Positions 15,987 through 23,755 of a stretch of DNA of 64,000 nucleotides are shown here, in pieces (the stretch's first letter is position 1; the number at the start of each line of letters is the position of its first letter). Source of the DNA: Pararheinheimera marina (GTDB taxonomy: Bacteria; Pseudomonadota; Gammaproteobacteria; Enterobacterales; Alteromonadaceae); NCBI RefSeq assembly GCF_042654345.1, contig NZ_JBHSGB010000010.1, positions 496,001 through 560,000 of the forward strand, written 5' to 3'. The notes under the pieces are model-generated. The model had not been told where the DNA came from and made no database searches. It worked only from the letters and a program-made list of their open reading frames with translations. A program made the translations under genes and the position numbers.

Positions 15987-16856
15987 TTAACTTGGGTTTT
16001 TGAGCCTGGTTTTTCTTGCCGACTTTGCTTTGCTTAAAATGTCAGCAAAGGCTTGTTGTGTGATTTCCGGCTCAATGATCTTTGCTTTTTGCAATTGCTG
16101 GTTAACCCATTCATATAACTTGTAAGGGTTATCAATTAGCGAGCTGTCTTCGCCCAGCACCAGCTCCAGCAGTGAAAGCACTAATTCAGCCCTCGGCGCG
16201 CTGTTTCGTTCTGCTGCTGCCTTGGCATTAGAAATGAGCTGCATTGCCGCTGGTGAGATTGTCGTTCCTTTGTTCTTAATTAATTGGCTACCTGTTGTTA
16301 TTGACTGATAAATCTTGTCCAGTTCACTTTTTGTAATAAAAAGTTGGGAGGGTTCAATGGTGAAAGGAGCAAAAAATAAAAACTCTTCTTTTGTCTCTGG
16401 CTTAGTCAAAATCAAAAAAATTAGATCAACACTTCCTTGTCGGTATAGTTCATCTAAGCAGTTTTCAAGCACTTCAAACAAACCAAATAAGCTAACGAAT
16501 TGCATTAATTCACTTTCGTAGCCAGGTTTTTGTTGTGAAGCGGCTAGTTTCGCTGGGTTAATATTTTTGTAAAAATCCTGGAAGCGGAAAGTATGCTTAT
16601 CTGTAACCTTCCAATTGATTTCATTTCCTTGGTTGAAGCCGTCAATAGTCCTTATGTAATTCATTTGATCACTATTAAAGGTAGTGTAAGCCTTTAAGCC
16701 GGTTGCTTGATAATGCAGCTTTATTGCGTAGGTCGCCCCCCAGTGAAGCAAGTCCTCCACTTCACACTCAAGCATTCTGGCCGCACGATCAAGCCTGCAA
16801 TATTCCACAGGTAACAGGGGTTGCAGCTTTCGCCTCTTGGCAGAACTACCGCGCAT
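15987..16856 (-). CDS. Island protein of unknown function (289 aa)
   Basis: Starts on a TGATG overlap with the preceding 92-aa gene. The N-terminus (LLPVEYCRLDRAARMLECEVEDLLHWGATYAIKL) resembles a short helix-turn-helix of excisionase type that I associate with island proteins, followed by a low-G+C middle section (about 90-200: TIEPSQLFITKSELDKIYQS) and a helical, basic C-terminus (SKAKSARKTRLK). No catalytic motif, signal peptide or membrane segment. Its base composition is more A+T-rich than its neighbours, suggesting a separate origin. Function unknown. Confidence 0.7.
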   Translation of the reverse strand: MRGSSAKRRKLQPLLPVEYCRLDRAARMLECEVEDLLHWGATYAIKLHYQATGLKAYTTFNSDQMNYIRTIDGFNQGNEINWKVTDKHTFRFQDFYKNINPAKLAASQQKPGYESELMQFVSLFGLFEVLENCLDELYRQGSVDLIFLILTKPETKEEFLFFAPFTIEPSQLFITKSELDKIYQSITTGSQLIKNKGTTISPAAMQLISNAKAAAERNSAPRAELVLSLLELVLGEDSSLIDNPYKLYEWVNQQLQKAKIIEPEITQQAFADILSKAKSARKTRLKNPS

Positions 16857-17134
16857 CAGATTATCGTCTCGCGAAAAACACCAGACTTACTGTGGTTTTG
16901 CTGGTGCTGCCTTGCTGTTTGTTCGTCATTAAATGGGCCTGCCAGCAAAGAGCCAGGCAAACACCCTTGCTCTATCTGGCGAACATAAAATAAGGCTTCT
17001 ACCTGTTGAGCAATATGTGTGGTTTCGGCCAGCTCTGTAATCATTTGCAAAGCTACCTTTTCTTTTCGCTGGTTGATTGCCGGATTAAAGGACACAACCT
17101 CCATTCGACTGACATTGTTATCAATAGTCTGCAT
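16856..17134 (-). CDS. Small island protein with FYVR-AGPF domain (92 aa)
   Basis: Encoded 18 bp after the integrase stop and overlapping the next gene. Its second half (EALFYVRQIEQGCLPGSLLA, then GPFNDEQTARQH) shares the FYVR...G...AGPF pattern with the C-terminus of the 190-aa protein of the same element. The first half is helical and polar. It may be a single-domain DNA-binding or excisionase-like protein, but that rests only on position beside the integrase. Function unknown. Confidence 0.65.
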   Translation of the reverse strand: MQTIDNNVSRMEVVSFNPAINQRKEKVALQMITELAETTHIAQQVEALFYVRQIEQGCLPGSLLAGPFNDEQTARQHQQNHSKSGVFRETII

Positions 17135-17152
17135 TGCTATAGCCTCTCTGAG

Positions 17153-18388
17153 TTAGTTGGATTTCTGGCCGAATCTAGCCGGAATTACGTTGGTACTGCT
17201 GGCGCTGATCCGCAATGTGTCCAGGTAGTCGGCCCATTGCTGCATCATTTCAAAACGCTGTGGTAAGTGTTTAGTCCGGTTGTAGGCTCGGCCATTGGCA
17301 TCTTTAACGGCGTGAGCCAGCTGCTGCTCTATCCATTCAACGCGCATTCCCAGAACTTCATCTAGTAGCGTTCTGGCCATTGCTCTAAAACCGTGTGGGG
17401 TCATGGTGTCATTGTCATAGCCAAGCGCTCTGAGCGCGGTTCTGACTCCGTTTTCGGATAGTGGCCGGCTTGCCCCACGGGGGGATGGGAACACGTACTT
17501 GCCGTGCCCAGTTAATGGCCGTAATTCTTCCAGCACGGCCAGCGCTTGTTTACTCAGTGGGATGATGTGCGGCTGGCGCATTTTCATCTTTTCGGCAGGC
17601 AATTCAATTCGTGCTTGCTCAAAGTCTACCTCGGCCCATTCCAGCTGCCGCAGTTCGCCAGGGCGACAAAACAGCAAAGGTGATAGCTGTAATGCGGATT
17701 TCACAATGCTGGTGCCGCTGTACCCGTCTATTGCCGTTAGCAAGTGGCCAACGTCAGCGGGGGTTGTGATGGCAGCAAAATGAGTTTCGACCGGGTTCTT
17801 TAGTGCGCCTTTCAAGTCAGCGCTGATATCGCGTTCAGCCCGGCCTGTAGCAATGGCAAAGCGGATAACCTGGCCAGCTGTCTGTTTGGCTCTGTGTGCT
17901 GTCTCGATGGCACCCCGGCGCTCAATGCGTCGAAGGGTGGAAAGCAACTCAAGCGGGGTAATGTCGGCTATAGGCTTGCTGCCGATATACGGGAACAGGT
18001 CTTTTTCCAAAGCACTGCGCGTCCGATCTTGATGGGTCTTGCTCTTGTCTGTCATTTTGACCAGCAGCCATTCTCTGGCTACGGCTTCAAAGCTATTCGT
18101 GGCCGATTGGTGGCTGGCCAGTTTACGTGCCTGCTTTTCTGCGCTGGGGTCGATACCCTGGGCCAGCAGTTTGCGAGCTTCGTCTCTGGCAAGCCGAGCA
18201 TCCTTTAGCGATACGTCAGGGTATACACCTAAAGCCAGTAGTCGCTCTTTGCCAACAAAACGGTATTTCATGCGCCAGTATCTGGAGCCGGACGGTTTGA
18301 CCAGCAGGAACAGCCCCTTTTCATCGGAAAGCTTGTAGTCCTTGTCCTGGGGTTTGGCTTTGTCTACCTGTGTAGCTGAAAGCGGCAT
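17153..18388 (-). CDS. P4-type tyrosine recombinase (ssrA-site integrase)
   Basis: 411 residues. N-terminal DUF4102/arm-binding domain (about 1-90, LSATQVDKAKPQDKDYKLSD, LALGVYPDVSLKDAR), core-binding domain (about 95-200) and catalytic domain (about 205-390). Catalytic residues visible are R242 (FCRPGELRQLEW), H332/R335 (TPHGFRAMA), H359 (LAHAVKD) and Y369 (RAYNRT). The gene abuts the tmRNA 3' end, with only arm-type repeats and a terminator between, as expected for an integrase that uses ssrA. Length and motifs are intact, so it is probably active. It is the first gene of a leftward operon. Confidence 0.95.
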   Translation of the reverse strand: MPLSATQVDKAKPQDKDYKLSDEKGLFLLVKPSGSRYWRMKYRFVGKERLLALGVYPDVSLKDARLARDEARKLLAQGIDPSAEKQARKLASHQSATNSFEAVAREWLLVKMTDKSKTHQDRTRSALEKDLFPYIGSKPIADITPLELLSTLRRIERRGAIETAHRAKQTAGQVIRFAIATGRAERDISADLKGALKNPVETHFAAITTPADVGHLLTAIDGYSGTSIVKSALQLSPLLFCRPGELRQLEWAEVDFEQARIELPAEKMKMRQPHIIPLSKQALAVLEELRPLTGHGKYVFPSPRGASRPLSENGVRTALRALGYDNDTMTPHGFRAMARTLLDEVLGMRVEWIEQQLAHAVKDANGRAYNRTKHLPQRFEMMQQWADYLDTLRISASSTNVIPARFGQKSN

Positions 18389-18428
18389 GTGCTGGCTCCG
18401 GTGTACTGGTTCTGGGCTAAAAACGTGA

Positions 18429-18513
18429 GGGGGTATCTGTTTGGGGGTACTGATTTACTGATACCCCAATGAACCCCCAGATATACCCCTAATTGTCGGG
18501 GGTATCTGCTAAC
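18429..18513. repeat. Right-end integrase arm-type repeats (GGGGGTAY)
   Basis: GGGGGTA(T/C) and its complement occur repeatedly between the integrase start and ssrA (about 18429, 18443, 18461, 18481 and 18506), in both orientations. Matching TACCCCCA copies lie at the left end of the island (12174, 12187). This is typical of arm-binding sites flanking an att core. Confidence 0.6.
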
Positions 18514-18544
18514 CCAGAATAGACCTCTACAGAACACAAGGCAA

Positions 18545-18572
18545 TAAAAAACCCCGCAGTGACGCGGGGTTC
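18545..18572 (-). terminator. Terminator downstream of ssrA, supplied by the island
   Basis: Stem AACCCCGC/GCGGGGTT with a 6-base loop, then a T-tract on the reverse strand. It terminates tmRNA transcription within the integrated element. Confidence 0.8.
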
Positions 18573-18605
18573 GTAGCCTGTTATAGACTTGCTTAGTCTT
18601 CGATG

Positions 18606-18964
18606 TGGTGGAGCTGGGGGGATTTGAACCCCCGTCCGAAAAACCTAGCCCATTGGTACTACATGCTTAGCCAGTTATTTGGTTAACCCTATGAGCGCCA
18701 GCTGGCAGGCTATCGTCGGGCGAGTCCGATTGGTTTTAGCATCTTGGCTCCGGACAAAGCCTCCATGCGATCCTGTTAGGGGTGATCTCCCAAAGTCCCG
18801 GCTTACAGGCATGCGCGGGGGGGAGAGCATCTACTGCTTATTAGGCAGCGATTGCGTAAGTTTCGTCGTTTGCGACTACTAGTTTGCGGCTTTTTTACGA
18901 GGCCTACCGCACCTCGGCATGCACCTCAGAGTTCGTGAATCCCGTCGAATCCAGAATCAGCCCC
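18606..18964 (-). ncRNA. ssrA: tmRNA (transfer-messenger RNA)
   Basis: 359 nt on the reverse strand, from GGGGCTGATTCTGGATTCGA (5' end at 18964) to the T-arm/acceptor GTTCAAATCCCCCCAGCTCC followed by ACCA (3' CCA at 18606). The tRNA-like ends pair and CCA is encoded. The resume reading frame encodes ANDETYAIAA after the resume alanine triplet and ends in TAA; E. coli has ANDENYALAA. The RNA rescues stalled ribosomes with SmpB, encoded immediately upstream in transcription order. The 3' end is the integration site of the adjacent element and remains intact. Confidence 0.97.
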
Positions 18965-19102
18965 GAATTCAGGTGTTCATAAAACACTAAAGTTACAGCG
19001 GCATTTTACGCCGCCACTGCAGGGGCCACAACCAATAATTTGGTTTAGGCCTGCAGTTAAAGTCTATATGGTGATGAAATCACCAGTTTCAAGCACAGCA
19101 GC

Positions 19103-19585
19103 TTAACGGGCTGTGTGCTTCATCATACGTTCTTTTTCACGAGACCAGTCGCGGTCTTTGATGTCGTCGCGCTTATCAAAGGATTTTTTACCCTTGGCCA
19201 GGTAGAACTCCAGCTTGACCCAGCAGGCTTTCCAGTACATGGCTGTTGCCACCATGGTGTAACCATCACGTTCTTTGGCGCCAATCAGCCGGCTGATTTC
19301 CCTTTTATTCAGTAACAACTTACGTGAACGTTCCGGGTCACAAATGACGTGGCTGGACGCACTGTTTAATGGCTGAATTTGTGCACCAAACAGAAAGGCT
19401 TCGCCATCTTTTAAAATGACATAGCTGTCTGACAGGTTCACTTTGCCCTGGCGGATACTTTTAAGTTCCCAGCCTTGCAGGCTGATGCCGGCTTCGTACT
19501 TGTCTTCAAGGAAATACTCGTGCCGGGCTTTTCGGTTCAGGGCTATGGTGCCGCCCTGATTTTTAGAGTTCTGTTTTTTGCTCAT
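19103..19585 (-). CDS. smpB: SsrA-binding protein
   Basis: 160 residues, the family's normal size. I start at the ATG at 19585 (MSKKQNSKNQGG); the frame extends upstream without homology. Signatures: IALNRKARHEYFLEDKYEAGISL, GWELKSIRQGKVNLSDSYV and the basic C-terminal tail (KKSFDKRDDIKDRDWSREK) that enters the mRNA channel. It delivers tmRNA to stalled ribosomes and lies next to ssrA, divergent from ratA. Confidence 0.96.
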   Translation of the reverse strand: MSKKQNSKNQGGTIALNRKARHEYFLEDKYEAGISLQGWELKSIRQGKVNLSDSYVILKDGEAFLFGAQIQPLNSASSHVICDPERSRKLLLNKREISRLIGAKERDGYTMVATAMYWKACWVKLEFYLAKGKKSFDKRDDIKDRDWSREKERMMKHTAR

Positions 19586-19644
19586 GCTCAGAAATAAAAA
19601 GAAGCTGAAGAGTCCATCGCAATGGCTGTTGCCAGTCAGAGGCG

Positions 19645-19672
19645 TTGAGGCAAGGCGCAGATCTGTTACAAT
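19645..19672 (+). promoter_or_regulatory. Predicted sigma70 promoter for ratA-rnfH
   Basis: -35 TTGAGG (19645-19650), 16-bp spacer, -10 TACAAT (19667-19672), 27 bp before the ratA start. Confidence 0.5.
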
Positions 19673-19698
19673 CGCCGCCTGCATTAAGGGGAGAGAGT

Positions 19699-20142
19699 AT
19701 GCCACAAATTGAGCGCAGCGCACTGGTTTTTTACAGCGCCGAGCAAATGTACAATCTGGTAAACGATGTACCCAGCTATCCTGAGTTTTTACCAGGTTGC
19801 AGTAAAGCGGATGTATTGTCGCAAAGTGCGCAGCAGATGCGGGCTTGTCTGGAAGTAAAAAAGGCCGGGATCAGTCAGCAGTTCACCACCTGCAATACCT
19901 TGGTTCCCAACAGCGAAATTCGTATGCAGCTGGAGTCCGGCCCTTTTAAAGCGTTAAGTGGTGGCTGGAGTTTTGTGCCTTTAAACGAACAAGCCTGCAA
20001 GGTGGTGTTAAAGCTGGAGTTTGAGTTCTCCAACAGACTGGTCGAGTTTGCCTTTGGCAAGGTGTTTAACGAACTGACGGCCGCAATGGTGGGAGCTTTT
20101 ACCCAAAGAGCAAAACAAGTGTACGGAGCCCCGAATGCGTGA
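19699..20142 (+). CDS. ratA: RatA-family START-domain protein
   Basis: 147 residues starting at the ATG at 19699 after GGGGAGAGAGT, a good ribosome site. A COQ10/START-like lipid-binding fold: MPQIERSALVFYSAEQMY, LVNDVPSYPEFLPGC, FNELTAAMVGAFTQRA. In E. coli the homologue was described as an inhibitor of ribosome subunit association and as a CoQ-related protein. It overlaps rnfH by 8 bp and is divergent from smpB, as in E. coli. Confidence 0.93.
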   Translation: MPQIERSALVFYSAEQMYNLVNDVPSYPEFLPGCSKADVLSQSAQQMRACLEVKKAGISQQFTTCNTLVPNSEIRMQLESGPFKALSGGWSFVPLNEQACKVVLKLEFEFSNRLVEFAFGKVFNELTAAMVGAFTQRAKQVYGAPNA

Positions 20143-20482
20143 GCAGATTGCCGTAGAAGTGGCCTACGCCACCCCGGAAAAACAAAGTTTATTAAGTGTC
20201 AGTGTGGCGGCGGACGCGTCAGTTCAGCAGGTGATTGAATCCTCAGGCATTTTGCGAATTCATCCTGAAATCGACCTGACGCAGAATAAAGTCGGGCTGT
20301 GGAGTCGCACCTGCAAGTTGACTGATACAGTCAAAGCAGGCGACCGGATTGAAATCTACCGGCCTTTGATCGCAGATCCGAAAGATATGCGCCGCCGTCG
20401 GGCCGAAAAAGCCAAAGAAGAAGGGCGGGCAGATAAAACTACAGGTGGGCGACCCCATGCTTCGGCCGAGGCTACGGAATAA
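20135..20482 (+). CDS. rnfH: RnfH-family ubiquitin-like protein
   Basis: 115 residues. The beta-grasp fold of the RnfH family (IAVEVAYATPEKQSLLSVSV, SRTCKLTDTVKAGDRIEIYR, PLIADPKDMRRRRAEKA), with an unusually charged tail rich in Lys, Glu and Arg. Overlaps the ratA stop. In many bacteria it is paired with ratA; the molecular role is unclear. Confidence 0.92.
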   Translation: MREQIAVEVAYATPEKQSLLSVSVAADASVQQVIESSGILRIHPEIDLTQNKVGLWSRTCKLTDTVKAGDRIEIYRPLIADPKDMRRRRAEKAKEEGRADKTTGGRPHASAEATE

Positions 20483-20501
20483 GGACGGGTCACTCACAAC
20501 G

Positions 20502-20528
20502 AAAAAGCCTGCCGAAGCAGGCTTTTTT
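20502..20528. terminator. Bidirectional terminator between rnfH and bamE
   Basis: Stem AAAAAGCCTGC/GCAGGCTTTTT with a CGAA tetraloop, shared by the convergent genes. Confidence 0.88.
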
Positions 20529-20541
20529 AATGCGTCAGGTG

Positions 20542-20907
20542 TCAGATATCCAGCGGTGTATTGAATTGGGCTGGTTTATCAAAGTCACCAGAAATATCCA
20601 GTAACTTACCTTCCTGATCAAAACGGGCGACCAGCTGTTTCTCAAAGTTGCTGCCGCGGCCGCCTTTGAGTGAATAAAAATAGTGCCAGGTTTGGTCGTC
20701 GAAGGCGTTTTCTGCCACTGGGTTACCCAAAACAAAGCGCACCTGCTCTTTGGTCATATGCACGCGCAGTTTATCGATATCTTTCTGTTCCAGAAAATTA
20801 CCTTGTGGAATGTCGATACGGTAAATCCAGCTGCTGCACGCAGTCAGGCTCAGGGCTGTTGCCAGCATCAGGGCGCGGGTTACTACAGAATTCATGGTCA
20901 TCTTCAT
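20542..20907 (-). CDS. bamE: Outer-membrane assembly lipoprotein BamE (SmpA/OmlA)
   Basis: 121 residues from the ATG at 20907. ATGs at 20901 and 20895 are equally possible and none has a strong ribosome site; I chose the one giving two basic residues before the hydrophobic core. Lipobox LTAC, then YRIDIPQGNFLEQKDIDKLR, MTKEQVRFVLGNPV and TWHYFYSLK, the SmpA/OmlA signatures. It is a subunit of the BAM complex that inserts beta-barrel proteins in the outer membrane. Order smpB-ratA-rnfH-bamE-recN is conserved. Confidence 0.92.
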   Translation of the reverse strand: MKMTMNSVVTRALMLATALSLTACSSWIYRIDIPQGNFLEQKDIDKLRVHMTKEQVRFVLGNPVAENAFDDQTWHYFYSLKGGRGSNFEKQLVARFDQEGKLLDISGDFDKPAQFNTPLDI

Positions 20908-21021
20908 CTGAAAAAGTCTGGCGGCATCATACCGCAAGCTTGGGCTGAAATTAAAGTCCTTCTCTGACTGTGGCTTTTTACAGAAGTTCAGCGCTGATTA
21001 TTTACATCAGGCTGCATGCGC

Positions 21022-22689
21022 TTAAGGCGCACACAGCAGCTCACGGGCATTGGCGATGGCACTGGCACTGACATTTTCGCCAGCCAGCAACCGGGCAATT
21101 TCCTGCACACGCTCTTCATCCGTTAAGGTGCGGATGCGGGTTTCTGTCGCAATACCATCAGTGTATTTTTCAACAAACAGCTGTTGATGCCCCTGGCTGG
21201 CCACTTGCGGTAAGTGCGTCACACAAATCACTTGTGTGTTATCACCCAGTTGCCGCAACAGACGGCCAACACCCGCGGCTACCGGGCCACTGATCCCCAC
21301 GTCGACTTCATCAAAAATTAATGTCGGCGTGGTCACTTTATCAGCCAGGATCACCTGAATGGCCAGACTGATCCGCGACAGCTCACCGCCAGAGGCCACT
21401 TTGTGCAGAGCCTGCAGCGGCTGACCCGGGTTGGTCGACACCAGGAATTCCACCTGGTCCCAGCCTTCTTTGCCTGCCTTGTCGATGCCCATCGGCTCCA
21501 CAGCAATATGGAAACGTGCATTGGCCATCGACAGTTCCGCCATACTGCTGGCGATGCGCTCTGATAAATCCAGTGCCGCACTCTGGCGTTGCTCCGTTAA
21601 CTGCTGAGCCGCCAGCGCATACTGTTGTTGCGCCTGCAGTATGTCACTGTCAAGCTGATGCAGGCGTTCGTCATCGCCTGCCAGTTCAGCCAATTGTTGT
21701 TGCAGCAGTTGATGGTGCTCAACCAGCTGCTCTGCTGCGGTCTGATGCTTACGGCTTAATTGCAGCCACTGGCTCAGGCGCTGATCAACTTCCTGCAGAC
21801 GCTCCGGGTCCACCTCGACTTTTTCACTGTAACGGCGCAATTCACGGCTGGCTTCCTCCACCTGAACCAAGGCGTCCTGCAGCATCTGATACATAGGTTG
21901 CAGTTCGGTATCCACGTCCAGGTAGTCTTCCAGCTGAGCGCTGGCTTGCCGCAGCAACTGATAACTGTTGCCATCGTCGTGGTCATACAGCAATTGCAGC
22001 GATTGCTGACTGGCCTGGATCAAACTATGGCTGTTGCTGAGTTTTTGTTGCTCCAGCTCCAGCTGCGGGAATTCGTCTTCGGCGGGGGCGAACTGGTCGA
22101 GTTCAGCCACCTGATACTCCAGTAACTGGCGCTGTGCTTCACGTTGTTGTTGGTTCTGTTGCAGTTCGCGGTAATCGGCTTTCAGTTGTTGCCACAGTTT
22201 ATGCAGCTGACGGCACTGCGCCAGTGCCGTATGGCTATGGGCAAATGCGTCCAGCAACTGGCGCTGATAGTCGTTTTTCAGCAGCAATTGATGTGCGTGC
22301 TGACCGTGAATGCACAACAAGTGCTGACCCAGAGCTTTTAGTTGCTGGGCTGGAACCTGCACTCCGTTGATATAAGCCCGGGAGCGGCCTTCCGCGCTAA
22401 TCACCCGGCGTACAATGCACTCTTGTCCCATGGCCAGGTCTTGTTCCTGCAACCAGTGTTTTGCGCTGTCCAGTGCAGACAAATCGAAGGTGGCAACAAT
22501 GTCGGCTTTTTCGGCACCGGGGCGCACCACTTCACCATCTGCCCGTTCTCCCAGACACAAGGACAAGGCATCCAGCGCAATGGATTTACCTGCGCCGGTT
22601 TCGCCGGTAATGGTGGTCATGCCGGCGCGCCAGTCTAATTCCAGCGCGCGGACTATCGCAAAGTTACTGATGTGGAGATGGTTCAGCAT
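21022..22689 (-). CDS. recN: DNA repair protein RecN
   Basis: 555 residues, full length for this SMC-like ATPase of double-strand break repair. Walker A ITGETGAGKSIALDAL near the N-terminus, two central coiled coils rich in Gln and Leu (about 150-380), ABC signature VASGGELSRISLA and Walker B TPTLIFDEVDVGISG. It is usually SOS-controlled; I see no clear LexA box in the 70 bp before the start. Follows nadK in the same direction. Confidence 0.96.
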   Translation of the reverse strand: MLNHLHISNFAIVRALELDWRAGMTTITGETGAGKSIALDALSLCLGERADGEVVRPGAEKADIVATFDLSALDSAKHWLQEQDLAMGQECIVRRVISAEGRSRAYINGVQVPAQQLKALGQHLLCIHGQHAHQLLLKNDYQRQLLDAFAHSHTALAQCRQLHKLWQQLKADYRELQQNQQQREAQRQLLEYQVAELDQFAPAEDEFPQLELEQQKLSNSHSLIQASQQSLQLLYDHDDGNSYQLLRQASAQLEDYLDVDTELQPMYQMLQDALVQVEEASRELRRYSEKVEVDPERLQEVDQRLSQWLQLSRKHQTAAEQLVEHHQLLQQQLAELAGDDERLHQLDSDILQAQQQYALAAQQLTEQRQSAALDLSERIASSMAELSMANARFHIAVEPMGIDKAGKEGWDQVEFLVSTNPGQPLQALHKVASGGELSRISLAIQVILADKVTTPTLIFDEVDVGISGPVAAGVGRLLRQLGDNTQVICVTHLPQVASQGHQQLFVEKYTDGIATETRIRTLTDEERVQEIARLLAGENVSASAIANARELLCAP

Positions 22690-22760
22690 TTTGGCCCCCC
22701 AAATTTAATTACTGTTAATTTATACAGTAATCTTGGTGGTCGCAAGCGGCTGTTGAAAAT

Positions 22761-23642
22761 TTAATAAAGTTTGCTGCCCCAGCCCAGTTTACTGCGCAGT
22801 ACTTTGTAGTAGCTGTAGCCTGGCGGATGCACCAGTGTAAGTGGTTTGGGGTGTTTACGGATGCGGATTTCATCACCTGGCATGACCGCCAGTATGACAT
22901 GACTGTCGCAGCTTACCTGCAAGTGAGCATCATTGGCTGGCGAGACCTTTAGCAGAATTTCACTGGTGCCGGACACCACCAAAGGTCGGCTGCTTAAGGT
23001 GTGCGGAAACATAGGGACCAGGCTCATCGCATCCAGCTCTGGCGTCAGGATGGGGCCGCCACCTGACAGGGAATAAGCGGTTGAGCCTGTTGGCGTACTG
23101 ATGATCAGGCCGTCGGAGCGCTGGCTGAACACAAACTCACCATTAATGTAGGCTTCAAACTCAATCATGTGAGCGACTTTGTCGGCGTGCAGTACGGCTT
23201 CGTTTACCGCCGTATTGCTGCTTTTCACGCTGTCATGCCGGTGCACTTCCACCTGCAGTAAATTGCGTTGTTCGGTGACGAAATTACCGGCCAGTACCTG
23301 AGTTAAAGGTTCAGCAAAGTTTTCCGGCGACAAGTCGGTCAGAAAGCCGAGATTCCCCCGGTTCACCCCAAGCACAGGCACACCAAAGCGGGCAAAGACC
23401 CGGGCTGCACCCAGCATATTGCCATCGCCACCCACCACTATGGCCAAGTCGCAGTCTTTGCCTAAGTCCACCAGGTCGCGGCTCAATGCCGGGTCAAGCT
23501 GCAGGGATTCAGCCACCCGCTGCTCTATCCGCACTTCAAGCTGGCGCTGCTGTAAGAACTGATACAGCGCCAATAAGGTGGCGTTGGCCCCTTCGTGGTT
23601 AGGTTTTCCAATCAGGCCTATTCGTCTGAAACTGCTGCTCAT
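22761..23642 (-). CDS. nadK: NAD kinase
   Basis: 293 residues. Phosphorylates NAD to NADP. The hallmark GGDGN is in VVGGDGNMLGAARVF; the NAD site NEAVLHADKVAHM and the SPTGSTAYSLSGGGPI-type loop (TPTGSTAYSLSGGGPI) are present. Normal length. It sits between recN and, divergently, hrcA, matching the grpE-nadK-recN block of E. coli. Confidence 0.96.
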   Translation of the reverse strand: MSSSFRRIGLIGKPNHEGANATLLALYQFLQQRQLEVRIEQRVAESLQLDPALSRDLVDLGKDCDLAIVVGGDGNMLGAARVFARFGVPVLGVNRGNLGFLTDLSPENFAEPLTQVLAGNFVTEQRNLLQVEVHRHDSVKSSNTAVNEAVLHADKVAHMIEFEAYINGEFVFSQRSDGLIISTPTGSTAYSLSGGGPILTPELDAMSLVPMFPHTLSSRPLVVSGTSEILLKVSPANDAHLQVSCDSHVILAVMPGDEIRIRKHPKPLTLVHPPGYSYYKVLRSKLGWGSKLY

Positions 23643-23711
23643 CTTCCTTTGTGATCCGCGCCTTTCAAGGTTCGGGCCAGTATAGCCGCAGTTGTCTGGC
23701 CCGGCAAAGGG

Positions 23712-23740
23712 GTTGATATTTTGGCCGTAGCCCCCACAAT
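23712..23740 (+). promoter_or_regulatory. Possible heat-shock (sigma32) promoter upstream of hrcA
   Basis: GTTGATA (23712-23718), 12-bp gap, CCCCCACAAT (23731-23740), resembling CTTGAAA and CCCCATnT. No CIRCE inverted repeat is seen here. Weak, by-eye match. Confidence 0.25.
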
Positions 23741-23755
23741 AGCCCGGTATTTCTA

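Larger units (their letters stand above)
12094..18605. mobile_element. ~6.5 kb integrative element inserted in the 3' end of ssrA
   Basis: Between the tmRNA 3' end (18606) and a degenerate copy of its T-arm at 12094-12113 lies a block whose genes all read leftwards: P4-type integrase, 92-aa protein, 289-aa protein, AlpA regulator, 190-aa protein and Rep-like protein, plus a separate 126-aa gene and 1.7 kb of repeat-rich non-coding DNA. The ssrA 3' end is a classic integration site (as for CP4-57 in E. coli). GGGGGTAY-type repeats sit inside both ends. No capsid, conjugation or defence genes are recognisable, so it resembles a minimal phage satellite or an integrated plasmid-like element. The left boundary is inferred from a weak repeat. 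Confidence 0.75.

Noticed and set aside
18679..18882. 67-aa forward frame within ssrA
   Set aside because: It is antisense to tmRNA; only the short tag frame is translated there.
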